A DNA stretch of 64,000 nucleotides from Reticulitermes speratus (GCA_021186555.1 JAJKFL010000005.1:51741635-51805634), one strand, 5' to 3'; counted from the first letter of the stretch, positions 1 to 12,444 are shown. The notes: generated from the sequence alone by a model not told the origin. Made by a program: numbers and translations.

Positions 1-611
1 TGTGATTGAGTGAATGAACATGTAGGTATATTTGTATGTATATAAATGCAGTTGCAGCCTGTGTTATATTGTACTTATGACATGATTTATTTTACATTAT
101 TTTTAAAATCAAACAAATTACATATAGCCTCAGGATCACCCCAACCGCCCCCTACCAAGGAAAAATCCTGGGTGCGCACCTGCTGCAATACCGCCTATTG
201 AAACTTAATCACATAGATCACATTACTGATATAAGTCGCGTGTTGTCTGTGCTGGCGGTCTTAGATCGGAAGTTGAGCGACAAAGTGACCGGTAGCAAGT
301 GGTCCGAAGATGTAGAAGTTACGTCTTTATAAACACTGAATTTGTTGTGACGTAGATGTGACGTCGTGTGGAACGTTGACAGTTACTTGAACTCTGGATT
401 CACGTGTGAGCCACACGAAGCTTTGTGTCTACAGCAAGGCTAGATTATTTTCAGTGATTTGATTTTATCAGTCAGTGGCCCTGAATGGCGACAGTTAGTT
501 TTATATCTGACTAAACCCTAAGCATACATATTTATCCATTATTTTGAGACTTCTCAGATACTTTAATATCATATAGGTCTATATGCTTATACTGCTAAGT
601 TACATTTCACT

Positions 612-748
612 CATTCATTCATTCTGTAGTCTATCTTACGACAGGTCCGTAGCCTCTTCCAAAGCGAGATCTCCACACGGTGCGATGTATTGCCTCCTCT
701 TTCAATTTCCAGTATATTTTCTTTTCCTTAAGGTCATCCAGCAGCTGC
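612..748 (-). mobile_element. 5'-truncated RTE-type LINE 3' end inserted in U1 upstream block
   Basis: About 137 bp of LINE 3' end (antisense: LDDLKEK...RTCR-type reading), with a GAAT-repeat tail at 612-626. It is flanked by target-site copies ACATTTCACT (602-611) and a one-mismatch copy ending at 758. The same site is empty in minus-strand units. Confidence 0.75.
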
Positions 749-988
749 AAATTTCACTTTTGTGCTATTTGTTTTCTTTACACCTTTACACTTAAAAACA
801 TATACATATATCTTACTTGGCATATGTGAACTGGTACGAGGAAAATGGAACAATTTCATTGTTCATGTTTAGTGCACTCTGCCAGTAGCCTTGGATCAGA
901 CAGCTTAATTTATTTGTTTGGTACAAAATTTGTTATTTATGAAGTTATACTTCCCTTCCTCGTAAACATTTATTATGGCTTATGCCTG

Positions 989-996
989 TATATAAG
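989..996 (+). promoter_or_regulatory. TATA box of PGRP copy 1
   Basis: TATATAAG, followed by a possible initiator ACAGT at 1,030-1,034 and a strong 5' splice donor (GACG/GTAAGT) at 1,100. This supports a non-coding first exon ending at 1,100, spliced to 1,737. The exact start site is inferred. Confidence 0.6.
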
Positions 997-1789
997 CACG
1001 TTGAAACTTTACTCCGGGTCCCCATTTGCACAGTTTGGCTGTACGTAAGGAGGCTCTGCTCGTCTCACCTTAATTGCTCTGCATACTGCGACTGGTGACG
1101 GTAAGTGGGTTATACAGGCGTGTACACTTCCTGTGTCTGTCTTACCTTGCTACGTGCTATACAGGCATCAGCTAACGTGATCACACAGCAAGGTTTGAAG
1201 TGACCAGTTGATTTTATTGTTTCATTTAGTATCTAAATTTCGAAGAAATGAAGTAGAATAATATAAAATGCGTAATTTTCGTTTATAAATTTGAGATATG
1301 CGCTCGTCTTGGATATTAAGCGGCGTAGAATGGTAATTCTTTACCGACGTTTCGGACAACCTATCGTTCCCATTTCAAAGGGTCAATTAGTCTGTCTTAC
1401 TTTTATTTTTGGCCATAAAATGAAATAGTTATGGAGAATAAATATAAATCAACAAATTTATAATAAAATTATTATCTCCCCTTTCATGTAATGCAGAGTT
1501 GAAAATGTGTGGAGCCACGTGCATAAATTCACTCCTCTATACACCGTCATTATGTGGTGCTTAATTGAGGGCAGGTATTTTTTTTTGTTTTTGAGGTTAG
1601 TTTCATCAGAAGGAAGTTAGTCACAAAATCACGTGACATGTTACATATTAAAAACAATTAATTCTTTGATATCGTCGCGAATTAGGTTAAATATTTATGT
1701 GGACTGTTCAATACAATTGGACGGATTAATCTGCAGGTGAAAATCCGGACAAATAAGGTTGGAAACGCTTGTGATCTTGGACCTCCAAC

Positions 1790-4308
1790 ATGGTGTCAAG
1801 CTTGTGTGTACTTTTGTTACTTGGAAACTTGTTTGTCATCGGAAATGCAGGTAAGAGTACCAATGTACTTGTATGTTAATACGAAATTCTTTCATTTATA
1901 AACACTTCGCCCATTTTTCTGGAAAATCTTTGTAGTGAACACAAAAAAAAAGACAGTAATAAGACTGTGTTTTTATATTTGCTATATAAATTGGCGGCAA
2001 GAAGTACAAAATAGTTTACAAGTGTTGTTTAACACGTATTAACCCCAGAAGACTTTTAAGGTAGTTAAGACGTTGGGCATATTCCTAGAAAGTGGAACTT
2101 TACATGTATGTTTCTAAGAATTTAAAAAAATTAAAAAATAAAGTGATTTATTTAATAATTATGTAATTATTATTAATTATTATATAATTATGTAATAATT
2201 TTTATATTTACAATTTAAATTAGAGGTACACTCGCTCTTGATTCACAAGAACAGTGTCGTAGAAATATTAATTTATAGGTTAATTTAACGACCTGACTAC
2301 AAACTGCAAACGGAACTGAATAATGTTGAACTGGGTTTTGTACCGGCAACGCTCCAGACCTTGGTTTGTAGGTAAAAAGTTCGAATCTCACTACGAACAC
2401 CTACTTCATTCAAAATATTGTTGTCTTACGACAGGTCCGTATCATCTTCCAAAGCGATTTCTCCTCAGGGTGCGATATAGTGCTCCTTCGTTCAGTTTCC
2501 AATATCTTCTCTTTTCCTTAAGGCCACCCAGTAGCTGCTTAGTTCTTCTTCCTCGTCTTCCCGTCACTTATATTCTTCCTACTATCTTTCCTTCCGTAAC
2601 TTGTTTTAAAAGGAATTTCCTACGCAAGATGTGACAAATCCAGTTAGCCTATCTTCATTTTATTGTATGTAGGATATTCATCTCCTACTTGACCCTGTGT
2701 ACTACACCGCCTACCTCACCGATTTTTACGTCGGGAATAATAGCTTTCATAATAAGTTGTGTAGATTTTTGATGTTGTATTAAATAAATTATAATTTAGT
2801 GCACGGTACATAATGAATACACTTAAAGCAATAAGGAATTTTAATTTAACAGCATGTCCTACAATAATCAGCAGAAGCCAGTGGGGAGCGAGACCCCCAA
2901 AGGGTACGCCAACAAAATTGCCGTCGCCCCCAGTGCCTTACGCTGTCATTCACCACGGGGGCAGCAATGCATACTGCTCGACTCAGACTTCTTGCGCGGC
3001 CATCGTCCGCTCTTATCAGAACCACCACTTAGATACGAACGGATGGAACGACATTGGGTACAACTTTGTGGTTGGGGAAGACGGCAACGTGTATGAGGGG
3101 CGTGGCTGGGATAACTTTGGTGCTCATGAGCCTGCTTATAACTCGAGAAGCATCGGCATCTGCATCATAGGGGACTTCACAGGTGGGCCTGCTGCCATGT
3201 TTAAATTTAATACAAATATTTGAGAGTTCCAGCATAGGCTGAGTTTGTCTGAAAACAGGGTACTGAGGAAGATATTTGGGCCTAAGAGGGACAAGATCGC
3301 AGCGGAGTGGAGAAGACTACATAGCGAGGAGCTTTATGGTTTTACTCCTCACCAAATATTATTCGGGTGATCAAATCTAGAATTAGATGGGCGGGGCATG
3401 TAGCACATATGGGAGACAGGCGAGGTGTGTATAGGGATTCAAACAACACAATACGTTCAGTTCAGGACAACTTACATTTAATATCTAATATCCACTAAAT
3501 ACACAACGTGTTTCGGTGTTAGGACCATCATCACGTGTGCCATACAAGGCTCAGTAAAAGGTAAAAATTGTAATCTTTGTGAGATGTCACAAATATCAAA
3601 CAATATGCGAGTAACTGTTACAATAAAATATTGTAACTTGTATTTGTCATGGTGGTAGCTCACACGAAGTAGGGGGTGTGGCCAGTGCCGTACCTTGTCT
3701 TGCACGTGTATTAGAACGTGAATGTAGTGCACTGTAATGTAATGTAAGACACTGTAGTGTAATGTAAAGCATTGTTTAACGCACTATTAGCGACAGTGAA
3801 GTCCACAGGCACCGTAATATTCCACCCTTGTGGTCACAAGGAGCCAAACAGACAGGACAGCCGTGAACTCAGCAGCTAAATATGCACGTGTCTGTACTGC
3901 TCAACCGCTATATACTATTAATGCTACTCACGGCTTATGTAGATTTCAATCAAAGATTAGACCCCCAGATTAAGGAATAAATTTACTGCACCATTACTAT
4001 TCTCGCCTGTCATTTTCTCACCATTACCGTCTTCAGAACCATCTGATGTATCAGTGCCAAGAGTTGAGTACGACTATTACGCAATGTTGTTGATTTCGCA
4101 CGTCAATGTTTCTGCAGCTCGTCTACCAAACCAAGCAGCCCTGAACGCTGTCCGGCAGCTCATTCAGTGCGGAGTTGAAAAGAATAAGATTAGATCGAAC
4201 TATTCTCTGAAGGGCCATCGCCAGGGTGGATCGACAAGTTGTCCAGGCAACCGACTGTATCAAGAGCTCACGACTTGGCCACGCTGGACTTCCGGTCGCG
4301 ATAAATGA
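1790..4308 (+). CDS. PGRP-S: Secreted short peptidoglycan recognition protein, copy 1 (intact, 3 coding exons)
   Basis: Predicted secreted N-acetylmuramoyl-L-alanine amidase of the PGRP family, acting on bacterial peptidoglycan outside the cell. Exons: 1,790-1,850, 2,853-3,182 and 4,118-4,308, all junctions phase 1 with GT/AG borders, giving 193 residues. Residues 1-20 are a signal peptide; the start was chosen because this exon encodes it and joins exon 2 in frame. The domain runs from about residue 24 to 187. His54, Tyr90, His164, Thr170 and Cys172 are present with the same spacing as His42, Tyr78, His152, Thr158 and Cys160 of Drosophila PGRP-LB (recalled numbering), so catalysis is expected. 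Gly84-Trp85 and Arg104 match the DAP-type binding signature of PGRP-LE. Cys62 and Cys68 fit the conserved disulfide. Odd: Gly follows the HisHis pair where Thr is usual. A TATA box at 989 and a 5'UTR exon (about 1,020-1,100, donor GTAAGT, acceptor at 1,736) fit upstream. Confidence 0.9.
2404..2708 (-). mobile_element. RTE-type LINE 3' fragment in intron 1 of PGRP copy 1
   Basis: Antisense remnant of the LINE C-terminal region (recognisable NW-GHILRRN, EGKIEGRIE and GRRGR motifs, decayed). It is present in both plus and minus units, so it predates the inversion. A B-box-like GTTCGAATCTC just upstream hints at an old SINE. Confidence 0.65.
3230..3470 (+). mobile_element. Non-LTR retrotransposon C-terminal remnant, intron 2 of copy 1
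   Basis: Reads LSENRVLRKIFGPKRD...RWAGHVA-MGDRRGVYR with a frameshift at about 3,345. The motif set is that of the C-terminal region of insect non-LTR elements. It is cut off after RGVYR and followed by a hammerhead-like inverted segment. Confidence 0.65.
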
Positions 4309-4547
4309 TAGATCCTGTCTGACTACCTCAATTTATGCCCAAAACCATGCGCAATTGTTAAATATGGACATCACATGTAATCTGCAATGATAGTAATATC
4401 TTACTTATACTTAGGCCTTCAGTCTAGTTAATAGAAATATTAAAACTGATAAAACCATTTGTTCTAAAACTCTTGTTTTTAAAGGTAGTTTTCTGTTTTT
4501 GCTTATGGCTTTTCCTTTGTAAACAGTAAATGAAAATATTATGGTGA

Positions 4548-4553
4548 AATAAA
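4548..4553 (+). terminator. Poly(A) signal of PGRP copy 1
   Basis: AATAAA 240 nt after the stop codon, the clearest polyadenylation signal in the 3' region. Confidence 0.55.
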
Positions 4554-5214
4554 TCTGTGATTTGAAAAATTTGAGGTTTCACTGGTGGTCTTTGTGTCGT
4601 TGTTTCGGTCGACGTTTCGAAAGAAACTACTTCCTTCGAAACACTGGAAATCAGTAACCCTGTGACAAAGCGTCACATTCATTGAGTCCTGAAATTCTTA
4701 GATATTTTTGGGGTCACAGAAAACTAATAACTGCCAAAGTTTCATAATATATTAATTTAACTATTGTTTAACGAAGATTCTGAGCTCATCCGATTCTTTT
4801 AAGGAAATCAAATGCAAAGTTATTTCAAATAGTATAACGATATGTCGTTGTAGATTCAGGTTATCAGCAGTGTTACGCCGTGTCAGTTTAAAACTTCGGG
4901 GTTTTCTGTATATGGCACTGAGTAAGTCCGGAATAAGCGCCGAACTATTCTAGGCCTCCTGGCTTCTACAAGCATGTTCGGGGCGTCATAATTTGAAAAC
5001 CATAAACTTACTAGTCTACACAGTACAGTATTCCAAACGACTTACAAATATGGCGACATTGTGATAATTTGAGGTCACGAAACACTTCTGTTGTGCGTAA
5101 CTCTGCATATCGTAATGAACCGTTTCAAATGAATCAAAATTATACTCGCAAAAGATTTCAGTTTATTCCTGCTAACATTCAGATTGGAATTCCTTATCTT
5201 ACTATTCTTTTTCC

Positions 5215-5462
5215 TATGTCTCAACAGCCCCTAGGGGGCTTAAGCCTCTCGTATTTCGAGTCTTCACGATCACACACACTGAGACACACCACACTCTGTA
5301 GGACTGCTCTGGACGAGTGACCAAATCGTCGCAGAGAACTCTACCTGACAACACACAATACTCACAACAGACAGACATCCATGCCTCCGGTGGGATTCGA
5401 ACCCACAATCCCAGCAAGCGTGCGGCCGTAGACTCACACCTCAGACCGCGCGGCCACTGGGA
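5215..5462 (-). mobile_element. tRNA-derived SINE, U1
   Basis: The minus strand carries an A-box-like TGGCCGCGCGGTCTGAG (5,456-5,440) and a near-consensus B box GGGTTCGAATCCCA (5,404-5,391). About 180 bp of non-tRNA body follow, ending in a CCCCTAGGGG palindrome. RNA polymerase III promoter spacing fits a SINE, not a working tRNA gene, since no cloverleaf closes. Confidence 0.75.
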
Positions 5463-5708
5463 TCGGCTATCTTAATATTACGTAAACATAATAATAATTA
5501 TTGATATAAACATAAAGGAAATTTTTCATGATTGAAACGAAATACCTAAATTAAAATAAATTTGCTCATTACGAATATCTGTTACCGTTTTATATAACAC
5601 AAACAGAGGGAAATTATATTTCCTGTGTAATCTAGTTGTGATCTGCCTGATGACGGCCAAATGAAGACTAAACGTCGTACCGTACTGTGAATCAAGCTTA
5701 ACTGATCT

Positions 5709-6605
5709 TAGCACACTTATGACAATTCGTGTATACGAGATTTGTGCTTATTACAAACGCGAATTATTTTTCCTATTACGAAATGCAGTAGCAGAAGGGA
5801 TTTTGGTGAATTTCCATAGTGTTTGAAGGCCTGTAGATGGTATATAAATATAACGTAACACACTGCCTTTAGTGAAAATTTATATTTGTACAGTTCGTCA
5901 AAGATTTCCCACTTTTATGGAACCCTCATTGATTATAGTCATGTATATGTAACTTATCATGAACCACTATCTACACCCATTTTAATATTATCCTGTAATC
6001 TACGCCTCTTTGTTCCGAGCGGTGTTGCCTATTTTTATGCAGTTATGGTCACGTGAACTCTCCATCACGTAAGTGTGACCGTTGGTATCAACAGATGTGT
6101 ATAAATAAAGGTAAAGAATGTTTCTCTGGCCGTGACCTGACCGTGAGATGACCGTGAGCTGACGGCTAGGTGACCGTGAGCTGACCGTAAGCTGACCGTG
6201 TGCTGACCGTATGCTGACCATGAGCGTACCCATACTGTGAGTCAAGCTTCATTGATCTGAGCACACTTCTGACAATTCGTGTATACGAGTTTTGTGCTTA
6301 TTACAAACGCGAATTGTTTTTCCTGTTACGAAATGCAGTAGCAGAAGGGGTTTGGGTGAATTTCCATAGTGTTTGGAAGCCTGTAGATGATATATAAATA
6401 TAACGTAACACACTGCTTTTAGTAATAGATTATATTTGCACAGTTCGTCAAAGATTTCCTACTTTTATGGAACCCTCATTGATTATAGTCATACATATGT
6501 AACTTATTATGAACGACTATCTACACACCTTTTTAATATTATCCTGTTATCTGAGCCTCTTTGTTCCGAGCGGTGTTGCCTATTTTGAATGCATTCATGG
6601 TCTTT
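5709..6605 (+). repeat. Internally doubled block in U1
   Basis: 5,709-6,045 and 6,256-6,605 are direct repeats of about 340 bp, separated by the minisatellite. U5, U8 and U9 have one copy. Confidence 0.7.
6124..6236. repeat. 11-bp minisatellite (TGACCGTGAGC type), U1
   Basis: About ten imperfect copies of GACCGTGAGCT. It lies between the two copies of the doubled U1 block. Confidence 0.75.
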
Positions 6606-8404
6606 CTCAAGTATATTATTTGTCCCTCCAATTTTATCCTCCTTCCCTAATAAGGTTAATATGAGACATTTCGTTATGCTATATGCTTTTGCATTGTCAA
6701 GTTTTCATGTCAAAACATTTTAAGATTTCGATCTTCGAGAATATGACGCCGTCAGTTTGGTAGGTAGGATACTGTTTCGCCGGAAACTGCTGCCTCTATT
6801 TTCAGGTTGTGTTACCCTGAGAACGTAGGCTGCAGGTTCCTGCTAAGCGTTAGTACTTACTAGTATATTATATGACGTCACATCACACCTGACAATCCCA
6901 ATTATGTAAATATGTTCAGCAGATTGGAGTTAGTACATGTCTAAGAGAGCAGACAAAGATACACACAAACACGTATTGGTTATTTGTTCACATTTGATTT
7001 GTCTCACTTCACGACTGCATGTTTAGTAGCTTTAAATACTTCATTATTAACCGAAATATGTTATTCTGTCCAATAACGGTGTGTGACTTGTGAACCAAAT
7101 TTGGACGTCATAACGTTATAATTTCATAACTGTTTAGAAAAGCCTTATATTTTCGAGTAACTGATTATTAACAAGGTAGGTAATATACGTAAAACCTAAG
7201 GCTTTGGAGCTTTCTCATAACCATTGTTGACATGGAAATGCAAAAATGAGATTTCTGTGTTGTAGAGCTATGTTTTGTCAACAATCTAAAATAATGTTTA
7301 CAGCATTGTCGCCAGTATGAATTACTTCTTCGTCTCTTTAACACTGTTGTGAAGGAAACTCACAAATGTGTTCTCTTTGTATCGCTGACGTGCATATATA
7401 TCTGTAACCAATATACGTACTGAAAGCATTGCCACGCAAATATAGCATGCTTTGACTTAATATTTTTACCCAATTTTATGTTGCTGTTAAAATATAAACG
7501 TTTTTATGTCTACAATTAAAGTGCCCGATATTTTTGCCCGGTTTTAACCAAGTTTGGAGTTTCTGGAAAAATTTTCATAGACTTTCTCAAAATCAATTCT
7601 CACGAATATCCGACCAGTGGGAGCTGAACTGATACATGAAGACGGAAGGATAGGACGAAGCCAAGAGTTGCTTTTCGCGACGTATGCGAAAGCGCCTGAA
7701 AGCACAAAATACATATTTAAGCATGCTGTATTGAAATTGCCCGTCCTCTTTCTTCTTTTTTGAGTGTCAGTCAGATAACAGCCTTCAGGTAGTTTCGGTA
7801 ATAGTAATGCGATAACGCAGTTCACTAATGAGCACAAGGTTGCACGCCGTAAGGACATCTGGCTCAGTAAACATCCCACCACATCACACTGCAAGATGTT
7901 ACTTCTCCAGCCTCAAGCATTCAGTTTTGAATCAAGCGAAAGAAAAGTCTGCAAGACAGACAGCGAACGCTCCGATTATGATGTGAGCCAGCAAGTACTG
8001 AAGCCCAAGTAGAAGTTACTTTGTTTAACGACGTTTGTTACTGCACATGTATAGCGTTCAGAGGAGAAAGAGTCTGAATAATGTATCGGGAATGAAGATT
8101 TCTAGAGGACTACGATTACTGTATTATGGGGCTTAACGCCGTGTATTCTGGTACATACATGACTGACGTTTCTGAGAAATGTCAATAAATTCTGTGAAAG
8201 TACATTGCGTCACGTCTAAATACACAGCAGTCTTCTTAGTTACGCTGGTGGGAACTTCAATCTCGTATTCCAGAATTCGTCTTCGCGCACTGAGGGAAAT
8301 CGTGTAAGAATTTATTCGGGTCATCCGGTCTCGAGAAAAACGGTAACCGGGATGATCGTGTACAAAGCGGGAGGGGTCGAAAATTTGAGAAAGTGTAGTA
8401 TTTG

Positions 8405-8775
8405 TCATTTGTCTTTTTATTCTTGAACGCTGCTTGTGACATAGCAATTCTGGATGTACAAATAATTCCACATGTACATCTTGAGTCATTTGTTATCATG
8501 CTACACAAATAATTGAAATATTCCACATTCTCCGGCTGTTTTGATTTATCGTAATCTGTAATATCAATGGTTGCCTTGAGATTCTCATTACCTTATTTTT
8601 TTCCATATTCATTTCCATTCCATAGCGTCTTCCAATTTCACTTAGTCTATCAATCATGCCCTGTAGCATCGTTTCTTCCTCAGCCAGTAGCACAAGGTCA
8701 TCTGCATATTTCACAGTACGAATTACTTGTCCTCCTATTTTGAAGTCTCCACACCCTTCAAGAGAATCCATAATT
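8405..8775 (-). mobile_element. RTE-type LINE reverse transcriptase fragment, U1
   Basis: Antisense reading has the catalytic YADDLVLLAEEE motif, then IDRLSEIGRRYGMEMN, a frameshift, and the MITNDSR segment up to AAFK-KKT. Both ends are cut, and it belongs to the same LINE family as 58,251-59,028. Confidence 0.75.
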
Positions 8776-8859
8776 TATAAAAATAAAGAAACTGAAAATT
8801 TCGCTTGGAATAAATAAATGAGTTCCGAAGAGGCTTCATTGTTTATAACACAAAATAAA

Positions 8860-8901
8860 TTAGTAGTAGAAGCAGTAGAAGTAGTAGTAGTAGAAATAGT
8901 A
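8860..8901 (+). repeat. (TAG)n microsatellite, U1
   Basis: Imperfect TAG/CAG/AAG triplets. Confidence 0.8.
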
Positions 8902-10497
8902 AAGGTAACGTTCTCCCTATAACAGGCCACCGAAGGCCCAGAGGGGGAGTAGAGTTATAGCTCTACTTTTTTTTAACCCTAGCACTAGATGGAGGGGGGT
9001 GGTCAACTCTACGCATCGGCCAATTTACCCCCGCGATAGGGAACCGGTACCCATTGTATAGGAGGCTGGGTGGGTCCCAGGGTCGGTCTCGACGTGTAGA
9101 AGTATTAGTAGCTTTAATAACGGTAACGGTGGTAATAGTAGTGGTAATGGAGATGGCAGATTTAGACATATTTATGTACTCCGTTTCGAGCGCACAGCCT
9201 AGTCACTACATCGCCTCCTGATTCATTTTAGGTGTCTGCACGAAAGGAGGAAATGTCTTAGGCCAGGCCAACTCCGTAGTGCCTTGCTAAATAAAGGCAC
9301 AAAAATTAAATAAAACTGTAATTGTAGATCTACGTTACGGCGTTAAAAATCTATCGGCAGCCAAGCTTGAGAGTTTGCTGATGTGTCTGCGGCCGTGCGC
9401 CATACATCAAGAGACGGCGTCTTTCTTTCTTTACACATCAAATAGGGTATAAATTTCACACAAGCAGAACTTTTAACAGAATCGAAGAGGGGATGCTCGA
9501 GGTGAGGTGTGGGATAAGGGATATATGCGGTCGGGTGTAGGCAAAGATGGAAGAGGTTAGCGCTGCTTTGGGAGAAACAGGAACTTCCAATAATGTGGAG
9601 TGACACGAGGGTTGCGGAGAAGTCAGGGGTTGCATTGTGCAGGCAGTTTGGTGGGAGTGATGTTTTGCCTAGCCCATATCAAGTATGACTGAACCATGCC
9701 TGTTCCAAATGGAACCCTGCAGATGTAGATTATGTAGATGGTTATTAAGTGATGTTGCATCAGCATTTATTTGTATCTTCTGATTTAGTTATGGCCTGTT
9801 TACAGTATTCCTGTTATTCAGATTAAAATGTACAATTCGTTGTTAAATAATTACTTTTGTGGAATGATAAAATGAAGGCAAAATAAGAATGTGACCTGTC
9901 AGTGGAATTTTATTTAAACATTATTTCTGATTTATTTAAAACAAGATATGCTGTATTCTTTATCCTCCTCAAAAGAAAGTATTGAGAGTATTCATTGGAG
10001 TATATTTCATGGAGAATGCCTATGGTATTACACAACATAGGAACTGTTAATTAATTAACTGCATGCAGCAGAGTATTTTATAATTTTATTACTTTTGTGT
10101 TTATAAATATTTTATCATAAACATAGTAGCAGTAATTTTCTTGGTATCATTTATACCTGCCTAGCACACTATATTTATGGGAAGTGATACTGTTTATGAA
10201 GCTGTGACGTAAATAATGAAATACATATATTTTCATCAAGTAATGAGTGGAACATTAAACGAAACATTGAGGCTAGGAACGTGGGAAGGACACAAAGTTT
10301 ACGTTTTACAAAGTGTTTGCCTTTCCAATACTTTTAGATGGATGAGAAACTATTGAGTTTTAAGCGTTCATAGCGGTTTAGTTGACATTTCCGTCTGTGC
10401 CTGACGTTTGAAGCAAAAAATTTTGAAACGGTTTTCAAATATGTACCAGGTTCGACGAAATCTAGGTTTAATATATTTTAATAAGTTTTTTTAGTCT

Positions 10498-10665
10498 AAC
10501 CAGCAACGGGAAGAAGAGGAAGAAGGCGTAAGCAGCTACTAGATGACCTTCAGGAAAAGAGAAGATACTGTAAATTGAAAGAGGAAGCACTAGATCGAAC
10601 CCTGTTTAGGACTAGCTTAGGAAGAGGCTACGGACCTGTCGTAAGCCAGAGTGAAGAGGAATGAA
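10498..10665 (+). mobile_element. LINE 3' end, distal part of U1
   Basis: Sense copy of the LINE tail (GRR...KQLLDDL-EKRRYCKLKEEALDRTL type), ending near the GAATGAA tail at 10,660. Confidence 0.65.
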
Positions 10666-12093
10666 CCAGCAGAAATCTTATTCCATATGCTGGGTGACGT
10701 TTCATCACATTGCTCTAGAAAACTTAAGATAGTAAATTATGACCGTGTTCAGGGTACCAAGACTTCGTGATCCAGATCAGCCCTTCCCCTTTCTGCTAAT
10801 ACACACAGACTAACACACACACAGGCTAACACAGAAACATACAAGCCTGAGTTCTTGTATCGGAAATTCCGTACTGTCACTAAAAGATATTTCCCCACGT
10901 CCTCGCAACTCACCCGTACCCCCTCATCCCAAACTCTCCCTGAGTCCCCATTCTCTCACCACGCACCCCATATTCTCCCCCTAAGTGTCCCTATATTTTT
11001 ACTTCATTTATCGCATGTCACTTTTGCTGTCAGAAAATATGATTGAAATCCTGCTCTGGTATGCCTCAAGTTCTTGCATTCTTATAAGAGATTTTATGAG
11101 GATTAAAATCTTCTGGGATATCGCACGGTTTATGTTGGTAAATGTTCTTCGCAACTACGTAGTGTCTGCTTTGTCGAACTGTTTACAGAACTACACTCTC
11201 TCATAGCCCTCAATATTTTAACCCTAAGGTTCCATTTATTTTTGTACTATGAATTTTATATAATACTGCAGTACAAGTGGGCAAACAACGGGGGGGTGGG
11301 GGGTGGCTGCAGGGCTTCAGACCCCCCAAACTTCCGAAACTGAAATTTAAAAAACACAAGACATTGTAGATATTATGTTATTAAAAGTTTTACGTGGTTT
11401 CCCCTTGAGTCGAAATCAGGCACTGAAATCAGCTGATGACCAGTATGTTAGAATTTTGAAAATAAATTAATATATATAATAAAAATCAAGAAGATAGGAC
11501 ATTGTGATTGAGTGAAGGAACATGTAAGTATATTTGTATGTATATAAATGCAGTTGCAGACAGTGTTATGTTGTGCTTACGACATGATTTTTATAACATA
11601 ATTTTTAAAATAAAACATAAATTATGTATAGTCTCAGGATCCCCCCAACCGCCCCCTACCAAGGAAAAATCCTGGGTGCGCACCTGCTGCAATACAGCCT
11701 ATTCAAACTTAATCACATAGATCACATTACTGTATAAGTCGCGTGTTGTCTGTGCTGGGCAGTCTTAGGTTCGAAGTTGAGCGACATAGTGACCGGTAGC
11801 AAGTGGTTTGAAGATGTAGAAGTTACGTCTTTATAAGCACTGAATTTGTTGTGGCGTAGATGTGTCGTCGTGTGGAACGTTGACAGTTACGTGAACTCTG
11901 GATTCACGTGTGAGACGCACGAATCTTTTTGTCTACAGCAATGCTAGATTCTTATCAGCCAGTGGTCCTGAATGGCGCATTTAGTTTTATATCTGACTAA
12001 ACCCTAAGCATACATATTTATCCACTATTTTGAGACTTCTCAGATACTTTAATATCATATAGGTCTATATGCTTATACTGCTAAGCTACATTT

Positions 12094-12204
12094 ACGACAG
12101 GTCCTTAACCTCTTCCAAAGCGAGTTCTCAACCGGGTGCGAATTAGTGACGCCTCATTCAATTTCCAGTATCTTTTATTTTCCTTAAGTTCATCCAGCAG
12201 CTGC
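12094..12204 (-). mobile_element. LINE 3' end in U2 upstream block
   Basis: Same insertion as in U1, but the GAAT tail and part of the left target duplication are deleted. The right duplication ACATTTCACT (12,205-12,214) is exact. Confidence 0.7.
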
Positions 12205-12444
12205 ACATTTCACTTGTGTGCTATTTGTTTTCTTTATACCTTTACACTTAAATACATATACATATATCTTACTTAGCGTATGTAAACTGGTACGAGGAAA
12301 ATGGAACAATTTCATTGTTCATGTTTTGTGCACTCTCCCAGTAGCCTTGGATCAGACAGGTTAATTTATTTGTTTGGTACAAAATTTGTTATCTATGAAG
12401 TTAGACTTCCCTTCCTCGTAAACATTTATTATGGCTTATGCTTG

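Larger units (their letters stand above)
1..11502 (+). repeat. Array unit U1 (complete, 11.5 kb)
   Basis: Reference unit, defined from one TGTGATTGAGT motif to the next. Order: upstream block 1-988 with a LINE insert; TATA, 5'UTR exon and PGRP copy 1; 4,309-5,214 with no gene beyond the 3'UTR; SINE 5,215-5,462; an internally doubled block (5,709-6,045 matches 6,256-6,605) around a minisatellite; 6,606-8,404 with no recognisable gene; LINE RT fragment 8,405-8,775; TAG repeat; 8,902-10,497 non-coding but well conserved between units; LINE 3' end 10,498-10,665; AC-rich 10,800-10,960; AT-rich tail to 11,502. The left end of the window coincides with the unit start, so another unit probably precedes it. 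Confidence 0.85.

Noticed and set aside
845..1048. 67-codon open frame starting MEQFHC, repeated in most units
   Set aside because: It overlaps the TATA box and start site of the PGRP gene, has no known motif and is conserved only because the units are recent duplicates.
2813..2852. ATG at 2,813 as start of PGRP (MNTLKAIRNF...)
   Set aside because: This lies in intron 1. A proper signal-peptide exon upstream joins at 2,853 in phase in every copy, and the MNTLK stretch has no signal peptide.
3183..3223. Read-through of exon 2 into GGPAAMFKFN as a real C-terminus
   Set aside because: It would omit the His and Cys zinc ligands, and a good acceptor and in-phase exon 3 exist downstream; intron retention cannot be excluded but is not needed.
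5391..5456. Functional tRNA gene
   Set aside because: A and B boxes are present but no acceptor or anticodon stems form; the sequence continues into a SINE body.
7544..7894. 116-codon minus-strand frame in the non-coding block
   Set aside because: Not open in the homologous U8 and U9 sequences; likely an old repeat.
9343..9606. 87-codon frame on the minus strand conserved in most units (also 14,922; 17,964; 31,433; inverted 38,717; 50,701)
   Set aside because: Starts with GTG, is broken in U5 and U9, resembles no family, and its similarity equals that of the surrounding non-coding block.
10985..11206. 73-codon hydrophobic frame repeated in the AC-rich block
   Set aside because: GTG start, frequent nonsense and frameshift differences between units, no domain.
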